Part shown: piece after piece, positions 54,959 through 64,000 of the stretch
Position numbering within the stretch: the first letter of the stretch is position 1
Layout: each line of letters opens with the position of its first letter
Source of the DNA: an uncultured Granulosicoccaceae bacterium
GTDB taxonomy: Bacteria; Pseudomonadota; Gammaproteobacteria; Granulosicoccales; Granulosicoccaceae
DNA: 64,000 nucleotides
Assembly: GCA_937958675.1 (NCBI GenBank)
Contig: CALGND010000067.1
Location: 19,080 to 83,079, forward strand
Direction of reading: 5' to 3'
Position numbers and translations under genes: made by a program
Notes under the pieces: generated by a model
What the model was told of the DNA's origin: nothing
The model's input: only the letters and a program-made list of their open reading frames with translations
The model's database searches: none

Positions 54959-55804
54959 GTGGCAAAACTACGAAAGCTTGTTCTGACAGGCGCTGCAGGC
55001 CGATTGGGTTCGTATCTTAGGGAGCCAATGACGAAGCTCGCTGACGAACTTATCTCCACTGATATCGTTGACGATATTGGCAAACTGTATCCTGGCGAGC
55101 ACTATATCCAGGGCGACCTTGCCAGCCTGGACGACATGATGGCGGTTCTAGAAGGTGCAGATATGGTGGTTCATATGGGCGCCTATGCGGATGAAGGGCC
55201 GTTCGAGAAGTTGCTGCAACCTAACTTTGTTGGGGCTTACAATATTTGGGAAGCGGCTTATCAACGTGGGCTGAAACGTGTGGTTTACGGTAGCTCCATC
55301 CACGCTGTGGGCATGCACCCAAAAAATGAATTTATTGATGCTGAGGTCCGCCACCGCCCGGATACCTTTTATGGCCTGGCTAAATGCTTTGCCGAGGATT
55401 TAGGGTCGATGTATTGGGATAAGCGTGGTGTAGAAAGTGTACATATGCGGATTTTATCTTGTGCGCAGGTAAACAATGCCCGGGCACTTGGCTCGTGGCT
55501 CTCTTATGACGATTTGATCCAATTGGTGCAGCGCAGCCTTGAAGCCCCGAGTACTGGGTTTTGTATCGTCTACGGTGTGTCGGATAACGATCGTGCTCCA
55601 GTGGATAACGCTAAGGCTCATTTTCTTGGATATCAACCCAAAGACAATGCTGAGCAGTTTGCCGAGCACATTCTTGCCAACGAGCCACCTGCGGATCTAA
55701 CCGACCTTGGCCAAATGTGCCAAGGAGGGCCATTTGCATCAGTTGAGCTTGGCAACAGCGGTGTGGCGAGCATGAATATCGTTGATGACACCAAAAAGAC
55801 CTAA
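54959..55804 (+). CDS. NAD(P)-dependent oxidoreductase, extended SDR (uronate dehydrogenase-like)
   Basis: 281 residues from GTG 54959, four bases after the aminotransferase stop. The NAD-binding motif is LTGAAGRLGSYLREP, and the catalytic pair is YGLAK (about residues 139-143). VVHMGAYADEGPFEKLLQPN fits the uronate dehydrogenase-like extended SDR group. It is the last gene of the operon and may oxidise the final aldehyde, alcohol or lactone. The substrate is not clear. Confidence 0.88.
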   Translation: MAKLRKLVLTGAAGRLGSYLREPMTKLADELISTDIVDDIGKLYPGEHYIQGDLASLDDMMAVLEGADMVVHMGAYADEGPFEKLLQPNFVGAYNIWEAAYQRGLKRVVYGSSIHAVGMHPKNEFIDAEVRHRPDTFYGLAKCFAEDLGSMYWDKRGVESVHMRILSCAQVNNARALGSWLSYDDLIQLVQRSLEAPSTGFCIVYGVSDNDRAPVDNAKAHFLGYQPKDNAEQFAEHILANEPPADLTDLGQMCQGGPFASVELGNSGVASMNIVDDTKKT

Positions 55805-56164
55805 TATGGTTGCTTAGTTGTTGTCATGCAACAATCTCGATAAAATCGTGTCGTAATAATGTGTTCCTGCAAGGTGATCGGCATTTAGGCGAACTTTTGA
55901 CAGGCTTGGCGGCGATTTTAGTGATAAAAAATTGCCCTCATTTACATGTTGCGTGAACGCAAACTGTTCAGGCACGGTAAACTCATGGATCTGAGAACTG
56001 GCGTTGTATATCGATATTAATGCCATAAGTTTACTCATCTGGTATGCAAACGGGTCAAAAGCCTGCTCATACCCTTTATGCCCTTTGCTTTCAGCGCCTA
56101 ACGTCGGCGTTGGGCAGGGTTTTATACACATGGCGACTTTGCCGTTGCTGGAGCAATAGACTGT
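55805..56164. other. Gap between the hydantoinase operon and hflK
   Basis: 360 bp. Apart from the doubtful minus-strand frame at 55814-56131 I see no gene. Just after the SDR stop there is a weak stem TTGTTG-TCATG-CAACAA, without T-run. The hflK promoter must lie here. Confidence 0.5.
55814..56131 (-). CDS. Possible small hypothetical protein
   Basis: 105-codon frame in the gap before hflK. The lower part reads like a protein (MALISIYNASSQIHEFTV, LNADHLAGTHYYDTILSRLL), and nothing else is coded there. There is no recognised family, no signal peptide and no clear ribosome-binding site. The N-terminal 25 residues look less natural. It may be a relic or a chance open frame. Confidence 0.3.
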   Translation of the reverse strand: MCIKPCPTPTLGAESKGHKGYEQAFDPFAYQMSKLMALISIYNASSQIHEFTVPEQFAFTQHVNEGNFLSLKSPPSLSKVRLNADHLAGTHYYDTILSRLLHDNN

Positions 56165-57376
56165 ATGGCTTGGAACGAGCCGGGTGGAAACGATAACGAT
56201 CCGTGGGGAAATCGGAAGAATTCTGATGGCCCGCCAGATCTAGATGAAGTTTTCAAAAACCTGAAGAAAAAACTCAATGGGATTGGCGGAAATGGCAATC
56301 GTAATGAAGGCGGTAGCGGCGGCGGGGCAGGGTTGCCCAGCATTAGCGGCTCGCTGTTTGCGATCGTTGCTGGCTTGGTACTGCTAGCATGGCTTGCCAC
56401 TGGTATCTATACCGTTCAACCTGCTGAACAAGGTGTTGTAACTCAATTTGGACGTCATACCAAAACGGTAGGGCCAGGCCTAAATTGGCATATGCCATGG
56501 CCGGTACAGTCGGTTGCTAAAGTGGATGTGCTAGGTAACCGTGAAGAAGATCTTAAACGTCAGTTCACGCTCACCCGAGATGAAAACATTGTCCGTATCG
56601 AATTGAACGTTCAGTACTTTGTTAACAATGCTGAAGACTACCTCTTTAACGTTCGACAGCCTGATCTAACACTGACCCAAGTACTGGAGAGTGCGTTGCG
56701 TGAAGTAGTAGGTCAATCCAATATGGATTCGGTGCTAACCAATGGCACGGTGGTAGAAGGGCAAGAATTGGTCACAATCGATGCGTCAACGCTGGAGAGC
56801 TTGCAAGAGATTCTTGACGAGTATCAAACCGGAATCGAAGTCACAGCTGTGAACCTAGTTTCGGCGCAGCCACCCGATGAAGTTCAAGCAGCGTTTGATG
56901 ATGCGATCAAGGCTCGAGAAGACAAAGAACGTTTTATCAACGAGGCGGAAGCCTACAGTAACCAATTGTTGCCACGTGCACGTGGTGACGCGCAGCGCTT
57001 GTTAGAAGAAGCTGAAGGTTACAAATCACGTGTAGTGCAGGCTGCCACAGGTGAGTCTCAACGCTTCTTAGCTTTATTGGCTGAATTTAAAAAAGCCCCA
57101 GAGGTGACCCGCGAACGCTTGTATCTTGAGTCAATGGAATCGGTGTTCAGTAATACGAATAAGGTCATGATCGATGGCGGCAGTAATGGTGGTAACAGTC
57201 TGATGTATTTGCCGATCGATAAATTGATTGAACAGAATCGAGGGACTCGTGATAACAGTGGTTCTGAAGGTTTAGAATCTCTAAACAACTCCAGCGCGCA
57301 GCAGTTTGGTGACCCCTCGCGGTCAAGCACAATAGTGCCTAACTCGCGCTCGCGTGCTAGAGGGGTATCACAATGA
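56165..57376 (+). CDS. hflK: FtsH protease modulator HflK
   Basis: 403 residues. HflK is a SPFH/band 7 protein that with HflC surrounds and modulates FtsH at the inner membrane. A Gly-rich N-terminus is followed by one membrane helix (LFAIVAGLVLLAWLATGIYTV, about 59-79), then VQPAEQGVVTQFGRH and a SPFH domain with VVGQSNMDSVLT. A coiled coil and low-complexity tail end the protein. Its stop overlaps hflC in ATGA. Gene order after hflX is usual, but a foreign operon lies in between here. Confidence 0.95.
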   Translation: MAWNEPGGNDNDPWGNRKNSDGPPDLDEVFKNLKKKLNGIGGNGNRNEGGSGGGAGLPSISGSLFAIVAGLVLLAWLATGIYTVQPAEQGVVTQFGRHTKTVGPGLNWHMPWPVQSVAKVDVLGNREEDLKRQFTLTRDENIVRIELNVQYFVNNAEDYLFNVRQPDLTLTQVLESALREVVGQSNMDSVLTNGTVVEGQELVTIDASTLESLQEILDEYQTGIEVTAVNLVSAQPPDEVQAAFDDAIKAREDKERFINEAEAYSNQLLPRARGDAQRLLEEAEGYKSRVVQAATGESQRFLALLAEFKKAPEVTRERLYLESMESVFSNTNKVMIDGGSNGGNSLMYLPIDKLIEQNRGTRDNSGSEGLESLNNSSAQQFGDPSRSSTIVPNSRSRARGVSQ

Positions 57377-58257
57377 AAATCTTAAATAATCCTTTAGTGC
57401 TAGGTGCGCTGCTGCTTATTGGCTGGCTAATCTCACAGGCGTTTTTTACGGTTCATGAAACTGAGAAAGCCTTACGAGTTCGTTTTGGTAAAATCATCGA
57501 GGCAGAATACGAGCCTGGCCTACATTACCGCGCGTCAATTCTTGATAATGTCTATCGCTTTGATAAGCGGATTTTGACAACCGATGTTGCCCCAGAGCGA
57601 CTGCTAACCAAAGAAAGTAAAAACGTTATAGTCGATTTTTTTGTTAAGTGGCGCATCGTAGACGCCAGGGCTTTCTACACCACCATGCAAGGGCGGGAAT
57701 CTGCGGCGGATCAACGATTGACTCGGTTGGGTTTAGCTGAGGTTCTAGCAGCAATTCGTAAACGTACCATTCGCGAGGTTGTCTCCTCAGCTCGTTCTAC
57801 CCTAATGGACGAGATCAAGGAAGGCTTGGCCAGCGAGGCCGAACCTTTTGGTATCGAGATAATTGATGTGCGGATTAAACAGATCGAATTACCTGAGGAT
57901 GTTAGGGACTCGGTTTATCAACGAATGGAAAAAGATCGCGCAAAAATAGCCAGTGAGTTTCGTTCCGAAGGCGACGAAGAAGCCAAAAAGATTCGGGCAA
58001 CGGCTGATCGTATTCGGGTGGAAACATTGGCTGCGGCCTATGCCGAAGCTGAAAGCACGCGTGGTGCTGGGGATGCGGAATCTGCTAAGACGTATGCTGA
58101 AGCCTACGAGCAGGATCCTGATTTCTACAGTTTGCATCGCAGCCTAAGTGCTTATCGAAGCGCATTTAGTGGCAGTAGCGATGTGATGCTATTGAACCCA
58201 GAGTCAGAGTTTTTCCGATACTTTAATTCGCCAACAGCGACGCCTTCGGCGAAGTAA
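57373..58257 (+). CDS. hflC: FtsH protease modulator HflC
   Basis: 294 residues. It is the partner of HflK. An N-terminal membrane helix (LVLGALLLIGWLISQAFFTV) is followed by a band 7 domain (ALRVRFGKIIEAEYEPGLH; NVIVDFFVKWRIVDARAFY) and a coiled coil with RAKIASEFRSEGDEEAKKIR. Start overlaps the hflK stop. Confidence 0.96.
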   Translation: MKILNNPLVLGALLLIGWLISQAFFTVHETEKALRVRFGKIIEAEYEPGLHYRASILDNVYRFDKRILTTDVAPERLLTKESKNVIVDFFVKWRIVDARAFYTTMQGRESAADQRLTRLGLAEVLAAIRKRTIREVVSSARSTLMDEIKEGLASEAEPFGIEIIDVRIKQIELPEDVRDSVYQRMEKDRAKIASEFRSEGDEEAKKIRATADRIRVETLAAAYAEAESTRGAGDAESAKTYAEAYEQDPDFYSLHRSLSAYRSAFSGSSDVMLLNPESEFFRYFNSPTATPSAK

Positions 58258-58295
58258 GTCGTTGTTTTACCGAACAGAATTAGCGCGACTTGGTT

Positions 58296-58481
58296 ATGTG
58301 GACTGAGATCCTCACAGCCATCGCGCTAGTTCTGGTTATTGAAGGCCTACTTCCCTTTATTGCACCTCAAACGTTTCGGGATAGCCTGAGGGCGATAATC
58401 GACCGAAATGATCAAACTCTGCGAATAATAGGATTGTCCAGTATGATTGCTGGTGCCCTACTAATCAGTTTTATACGCTAA
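58296..58481 (+). CDS. DUF2065 small membrane protein (YjeT-like)
   Basis: 61 residues from ATG 58296 (the frame opens at TTG 58290). Two membrane helices: ILTAIALVLVIEGLLPFI and RIIGLSSMIAGALLISFI, with a basic loop between (RDSLRAIIDRND). This is the DUF2065/YjeT type found between hflC and purA in many gammaproteobacteria. No function is known to me. Confidence 0.9.
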   Translation: MWTEILTAIALVLVIEGLLPFIAPQTFRDSLRAIIDRNDQTLRIIGLSSMIAGALLISFIR

Positions 58482-58486
58482 CTTTC

Positions 58487-59692
58487 ATGGATCACCCCAT
58501 TACCAATCGCTGGTTGCTGCCAGACGGTGTTGACGAGCTGCTGCCCGATGCGGCGTGGCGCGTGGAGCGCTATCGTCGAGCTTTTATGGATTGCTGTAAG
58601 GCGTGGGGTTATGAGTTAGTTGACCCACCGTTAATAGAGTATTTGGATAGCTTGCTCACTGGCAGTGGTGAAATGATGGATCTACAGACCTTTAAGCTCG
58701 TTGACCAACATAACGGCAGGGCAATGGGAGTGCGAGCGGATATGACGCCACAAGTTGCCCGCATCGATGCGCATTCCTTGCAACGTGATGTTCCCAATCG
58801 CTTCTTTTACACGGGCAGCGTGCTCAGAGCTCGCACCGATGGGTTTGGTGGTAGCCGTAGCCCGCGCCAGTTTGGCGCAGAACTATTCGGCCACGCAGGG
58901 CCTGAAAGTGATATTGAGATTATCCGCTTGATGTTGGCGGCGCTTGAGCAGACCCCAGGGGATACGCCTGAGCTATTACTGGATCTTGGCCATGTTGGCG
59001 TATACAGCGGTATCGTGGCAGCACTTGGCCTAGATGCGTCCCAGGAAGCACAATTATTTGCAGCTGTTCAACGGGGCTCGATACCTGATATCAAGCAGCT
59101 TCTATCGCAGATGACGCTTGCAAATATGAGCAATGAGCAAGCCCTGAAGATGCTCTCAGGCTTTATGCGCTTGCAAGGCGATGAAACTATATTAATCGAA
59201 GCTAAAGCGTTGCTAAAGGATGCACACTCTGCTGCAACTGATGCACTTGAAAATTTGCGGCGTATTATCGACGCAATAAACACATCGCACCCGCAAGTTG
59301 TTATTAATATCGACTTGGCAGATCTTCGAGGTTATCGTTATCACACCGGTGTTTTGTTTGCAGCCTATACACCTGATGGTGTCGAGCTTGCGCGGGGTGG
59401 TCGTTATGATGCGATCGGAGCAGCGTTTGGTCATGCGCGCCCGGCAACGGGTTTTAGCGGTGATCTTAAGCGCGTGATTGATGTCGTCAGTGGTCGCTCT
59501 GATGTGGCGGCTGGTGGCGTATTCGTGCCCTCTGCTATACATGACGAAGCGCTCGACAAAGTGCAATCACTGCGTAGTGCAGGTGAGAGAGTAGTAGTGG
59601 AACTACCCGGTTCGGGCTCAACAGCTCAGAGTTCAAATTGCGACAGGCAGTTGCAAAAACAAGAAAGTGACTGGGTGTTGGCTCCGGTCTGA
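58487..59692 (+). CDS. hisZ: ATP phosphoribosyltransferase regulatory subunit HisZ
   Basis: 401 residues. HisZ is a histidyl-tRNA-synthetase-like protein that completes the short form of HisG for the first step of histidine synthesis. LLPDGVDELLPDAAWRVE, DLQTFKLVDQHNGRAMGVR and GRYDAIGAAFG are typical. It lacks the anticodon-binding domain of HisRS. It lies between DUF2065 and purA, the frequent gammaproteobacterial order. Confidence 0.93.
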   Translation: MDHPITNRWLLPDGVDELLPDAAWRVERYRRAFMDCCKAWGYELVDPPLIEYLDSLLTGSGEMMDLQTFKLVDQHNGRAMGVRADMTPQVARIDAHSLQRDVPNRFFYTGSVLRARTDGFGGSRSPRQFGAELFGHAGPESDIEIIRLMLAALEQTPGDTPELLLDLGHVGVYSGIVAALGLDASQEAQLFAAVQRGSIPDIKQLLSQMTLANMSNEQALKMLSGFMRLQGDETILIEAKALLKDAHSAATDALENLRRIIDAINTSHPQVVINIDLADLRGYRYHTGVLFAAYTPDGVELARGGRYDAIGAAFGHARPATGFSGDLKRVIDVVSGRSDVAAGGVFVPSAIHDEALDKVQSLRSAGERVVVELPGSGSTAQSSNCDRQLQKQESDWVLAPV

Positions 59693-59702
59693 TCCCAACT
59701 AA

Positions 59703-61019
<1,317 letters not shown>

Positions 61020-61046
61020 TTTGGTATTATCACAAACCGTAACTGT

Positions 61047-61131
61047 GCCGAGGTGGCGGAATTGGTAGACGCGCATGCTTCAGGTGTATGTATCTTCGGA
61101 TGTGGAGGTTCAAGTCCTCTTCTCGGCACCA
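61047..61131 (+). tRNA. tRNA-Leu, anticodon CAG
   Basis: A cloverleaf folds with acceptor GCCGAGG (61047-61053) and TCTCGGC, a D-loop with GGTAGAC, anticodon stem CATGC / GTATG with loop TTCAGGT (anticodon CAG), a long class II variable arm with TTCG loop, TpsiC GGTTCAAGTCC, and an encoded CCA (61129-61131). Class II arm and CAG give leucine. It lies between purA and rnr. Confidence 0.95.
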
Positions 61132-61240
61132 TACCCATATCCAGTAAAAACGGGTAGTTATGCGCCCATTGCGCTAAACTACAGCCTGTGTATACATTTC
61201 AAATATGGCCTAAGGCCCACCTATCGGGATTGCCGAGCTT

Positions 61241-64000
61241 ATGAAGAAGCCCGTAGATTCTGCTAAAACCCATCCGCCTACAGATCAACATGCTGATCGT
61301 GAAAGTGCGAAGTACGATAACCCTATAGCCAGTCGCGAGCATCTTCTAGATGTCATCAAAGAGGCTGATGCGCCGATTCGTATCGAACAACTCGCCAAAA
61401 AGCTTGGCATCAAAAAAGAGACCGACCAACGCGAGGCGCTGCAGCGTCGTATTGGTGCCATGATTCGAGACGGGCAACTCATCGAAAACCGCACTCAACA
61501 GTTGGTCCCAGTCGATGCGGATGCCTTGATTGCGGGTAAGCTCACCGCCCATCCAGATGGCTTTGGTTTTCTAATCACTGAAGATGACGACGACATTTTT
61601 CTCAATGCTCGAGAAATGCGTATGGCGCTACATGGCGACAAAGTCGTTGTCTGTATAACTGGCACTAATAAAAGAGGTAAGAGAGAAGGCCGGATTGTTG
61701 AAGTGTTAGAGCGTGCTAATCAATCAATAGTAGGGCGCCTGTTTCTCGAAAAAGGGATGAGCTTCGTTAGCCCTGATAACAAACGTATTAGTCAGAACAT
61801 AACAATACCGCCCGACGACAGGGCTGGTGCTTCCCACGGCGACATGGTCGTTGCCGCTATTGTTGAACAGCCTACTCGTAAGCATCCGCCCACTGGCAAA
61901 ATTGTCGAAGTGTTGGGCCAGCATCTAGAAGCTGGGATGGAAATTGACGTCGCATTACGCAGTCGTGATATTCCATTCAACTGGCCTAATAGTGTTGAGG
62001 ATCAAGCAGCCGCATTTTCGACGCAGGTACTTGAAGAAGACAAACTTGGGCGCAAGGATGTTCGCTCCCTGCCATTGGTCACAATTGATGGTGCGGATGC
62101 CAGAGATTTTGATGACGCTGTTTACTGTGAGAAAACTAAAAGCGGTTGGCGTTTGCTTGTCGCAATTGCTGATGTTGCTCACTATGTGCAACCAGGTGCC
62201 CCACTGGATAAAGAAGCCATTAATCGTGGCACCTCTGTTTATTTTCCAGGGCGTGTGGTGCCCATGTTGCCAGAAGTGTTGTCAAACGGGTTGTGTTCTT
62301 TAAACCCTGAAGTTGATCGCTTGTGCATGCTGTGCGAAATGACATTGGATGAAAGCGGTTCTATCAAACGATCCAGATTCTACAATGCTGTGATGCGTTC
62401 GCATGCACGCTTGACCTATACGCAAGTCAATGAAATGTTGACCGAGCCAGATAGCGCTTTACGTCAACAATATGAAGCTGTGTTCCCAGATATAGAATCG
62501 CTCCACGCACTCTATCAAGTGTTGGCGGCAAGTCGGCGTAAACGTGGAGTTATCGAATTCGAATCGAACGAAACTCGCATCTTGTTTGATGACAACAAAA
62601 AGATTAAAGAAATTATCCCGGTTGTTCGAAATGATGCACATAAGCTAATAGAAGAATGCATGATTTTGGCAAATGTCGCAGCGGCTGCCTATTTAGAACA
62701 GAATAAGATTCCCACTTTGTACCGGGTTCACGCAACTCCCAAAGCTGAAAAGCTAGAAGATTTACGCGCATTCTTAGCGCTTAGAGGCTTGCAGTTAGGC
62801 GGTGGTGATTCACCTACTACGATGGACTACGCAGAGATAGTGTCAGCTATCGCTGATAGGCCAGATCAATCCACTATCTCTACTGTATTGCTACGCTCGA
62901 TGCAGCAAGCGATATATCAACCCCGTAACGAAGGTCATTTTGGGCTAGCCCTAGCACAGTATGCCCACTTCACATCGCCTATCAGGCGATACCCAGATTT
63001 ACTGGTGCATAGAGCAATAAAGCACGTGCTTTCACGTAAGCCCATTGAAGGCAATTTTTACACGACGGCGGCTATGGTTGTATTGGGTGAGTCTTGCTCA
63101 ACAACGGAGCGCCGTGCTGAAGATGCTAGTAGGGACGTAGTTAGCTGGTTGAAATGTGAATATATGCAAGATCACATCGGCGAAGAATTTGATGGTGTCG
63201 TTTCAGCGGTGACATCTTTTGGTTTGTTTATCGATCTGCCTTCAATGCATATCGAAGGATTGGTTCATATTACAAGCTTGCCGCAAGATTATTATCGTTA
63301 TGAGCAAGCGTCGCTCACCATGACCGGTGAAAAAACAGGCAGAAAATATCAACTAGGTGACGAAATCCGTATCAGAGTTATGGCGGTCAACCTAGAGGAT
63401 CGAAAAATTGATTTTGCCGCGGCAGATGCTGAGCCACGTAAAGCGGGTGGTAAAGATAGGTATAAGGGCAAGAAACACAAAGACAAGAAGGGTAAGGATA
63501 AGAAGTACGCAGACAAGAAAAACGTATGGAAAAAATCTACAGAAAAGACATCTCAGCAACAGAAACCTGATCAGAAAGAGGGTGAAGATAGAAATTCAAG
63601 TGAAGGACCCAAGCCTGTCAATGCTGAATACAAGAGGCAATTGAAGCGTAAGAAAAAACAACAAAAACGAGACAAAAAACGCGCTGAAGCGAAAAAGCAA
63701 AAACGGCAAGAAAAGCATAAGCTGTCCTCAGCTGCAGAAACGGCGGAAATCAAAAAGGCGGCAAAGCGTTTAGATACTGGTGATTCGGGTAAGCGCAATG
63801 TTAATAAAAGGGGTTCGGCGTCTAAGCAAGCGGCTGATACGCATGCTAAGAAAGTTGCGACCAAGAAGACAATAAGTAAAAAGACCACAGCTAAGAAGAC
63901 CACAGCTAAGAAGACTACAGCTAAGAAGACTACAGCTAAGAAGACTACAGCTAAGAAGACTACAGCTAAGAAGACTACGGCTAAGAAGACTACAGCTAAG
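61241..64000 (+). CDS. rnr: Ribonuclease R, 3' end outside window
   Basis: 920 codons are open to the window end without stop. RNase R is a 3'-5' exoribonuclease that degrades structured RNA. A winged-helix N-terminus (about 27-95), cold-shock-like domains, the RNB catalytic centre (TIDGADARDFDDAV, about residues 280-293, with the metal-binding Asp residues), and an S1 domain (GVVSAVTSFGLFIDLPSMHI, about 650) are seen. After about residue 735 comes an unusually long, highly basic Lys-rich tail of more than 180 residues, with KKTTA repeats at the end. The ATG at 61241 has only a weak ribosome-binding site. Confidence 0.95.
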   Translation, partial: MKKPVDSAKTHPPTDQHADRESAKYDNPIASREHLLDVIKEADAPIRIEQLAKKLGIKKETDQREALQRRIGAMIRDGQLIENRTQQLVPVDADALIAGKLTAHPDGFGFLITEDDDDIFLNAREMRMALHGDKVVVCITGTNKRGKREGRIVEVLERANQSIVGRLFLEKGMSFVSPDNKRISQNITIPPDDRAGASHGDMVVAAIVEQPTRKHPPTGKIVEVLGQHLEAGMEIDVALRSRDIPFNWPNSVEDQAAAFSTQVLEEDKLGRKDVRSLPLVTIDGADARDFDDAVYCEKTKSGWRLLVAIADVAHYVQPGAPLDKEAINRGTSVYFPGRVVPMLPEVLSNGLCSLNPEVDRLCMLCEMTLDESGSIKRSRFYNAVMRSHARLTYTQVNEMLTEPDSALRQQYEAVFPDIESLHALYQVLAASRRKRGVIEFESNETRILFDDNKKIKEIIPVVRNDAHKLIEECMILANVAAAAYLEQNKIPTLYRVHATPKAEKLEDLRAFLALRGLQLGGGDSPTTMDYAEIVSAIADRPDQSTISTVLLRSMQQAIYQPRNEGHFGLALAQYAHFTSPIRRYPDLLVHRAIKHVLSRKPIEGNFYTTAAMVVLGESCSTTERRAEDASRDVVSWLKCEYMQDHIGEEFDGVVSAVTSFGLFIDLPSMHIEGLVHITSLPQDYYRYEQASLTMTGEKTGRKYQLGDEIRIRVMAVNLEDRKIDFAAADAEPRKAGGKDRYKGKKHKDKKGKDKKYADKKNVWKKSTEKTSQQQKPDQKEGEDRNSSEGPKPVNAEYKRQLKRKKKQQKRDKKRAEAKKQKRQEKHKLSSAAETAEIKKAAKRLDTGDSGKRNVNKRGSASKQAADTHAKKVATKKTISKKTTAKKTTAKKTTAKKTTAKKTTAKKTTAKKTTAKKTTAK
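63878..64000 (+). repeat. 15-bp coding tandem repeat in the rnr tail, continuing past window
   Basis: At least eight in-frame copies of AAGAAGACTACAGCT or a near copy, encoding KKTTA (residues about 880-919), run to the edge of the window. The first two units have ACC in place of ACT and one has ACG in place of ACA. Being near identical at DNA level, they are prone to slippage and copy-number change. Confidence 0.9.

Noticed and set aside
61075..61266. 63-codon frame after purA
   Set aside because: It runs through the tRNA-Leu gene and the start of rnr, so it is a chance frame.

Overview
The window looks like a chromosomal segment of a free-living, probably marine, gammaproteobacterium. The evidence is the hfq / hflX / hflK-hflC / DUF2065 / hisZ / purA / tRNA-Leu / rnr block, an hrcA-grpE-dnaK-dnaJ operon, IspG, CcmI, respiratory formate dehydrogenase genes and moderate GC. 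The genus cannot be set from the sequence. No phage, plasmid, transposase or CRISPR locus was found, so this is mostly core plus metabolic accessory genome.

Layout. 1-4570: the 3' part of a Cache-HAMP histidine kinase, a 719-residue protein with two HD-type halves (the second like the RelA/SpoT hydrolase core), and a small DUF2853 protein. 4900-15600: a complete formate dehydrogenase island. fdhD and a HTH/periplasmic-binding-like regulator run left. DUF3305, DUF3306, a multi-[4Fe-4S] protein, a TorD-type chaperone, a small Tat-signal protein and fdhA-fdhB-fdhC run right. The divergent promoter region holds a nested inverted repeat. 15600-21000: an unrecognised protein, an ankyrin protein, and on the minus strand DUF3047, a Rieske protein and a cNMP-binding patatin. 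20930-26131: heme A synthase, a ComEA-like protein, a kinase with two stand-alone receivers, and apt. 26300-29650: DUF533, a four-domain secreted beta-gamma-crystallin, a DUF2959 lipoprotein and DUF2288. 29734-36405: ispG, hrcA, grpE, dnaK, dnaJ. 36474-45694: GST-like, HNH, Ldh-family, GNAT and DUF938 genes, ccmI, a PP2C/FHA pair, methylmalonyl-CoA epimerase, propionyl-CoA synthetase and a surface-type protein. 46000-47697: hfq and hflX. 47678-55804: a LysR regulator facing a five-gene hydantoinase/oxoprolinase-type catabolic operon. 56165-64000: hflKC, DUF2065, hisZ, purA, tRNA-Leu(CAG) and rnr, whose lysine-rich tail runs off the window inside a 15-bp tandem repeat.

How the genes fit together: the formate dehydrogenase island contains the enzyme, its sulfurtransferase, its chaperone, electron-transfer accessories and a local regulator, and it should feed electrons from periplasmic formate to the quinone pool. 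The heat-shock operon, hflKC, hfq and rnr are housekeeping proteostasis and RNA genes. The hydantoinase operon probably breaks down a cyclic amide or lactam to an amino or oxo acid. The least explained items are the double-HD protein, the unknown gene after fdhC, the secreted crystallin, the kinase with two receivers and the extended RNase R tail. None of them amounts to a clearly new multi-gene defence or mobile system.
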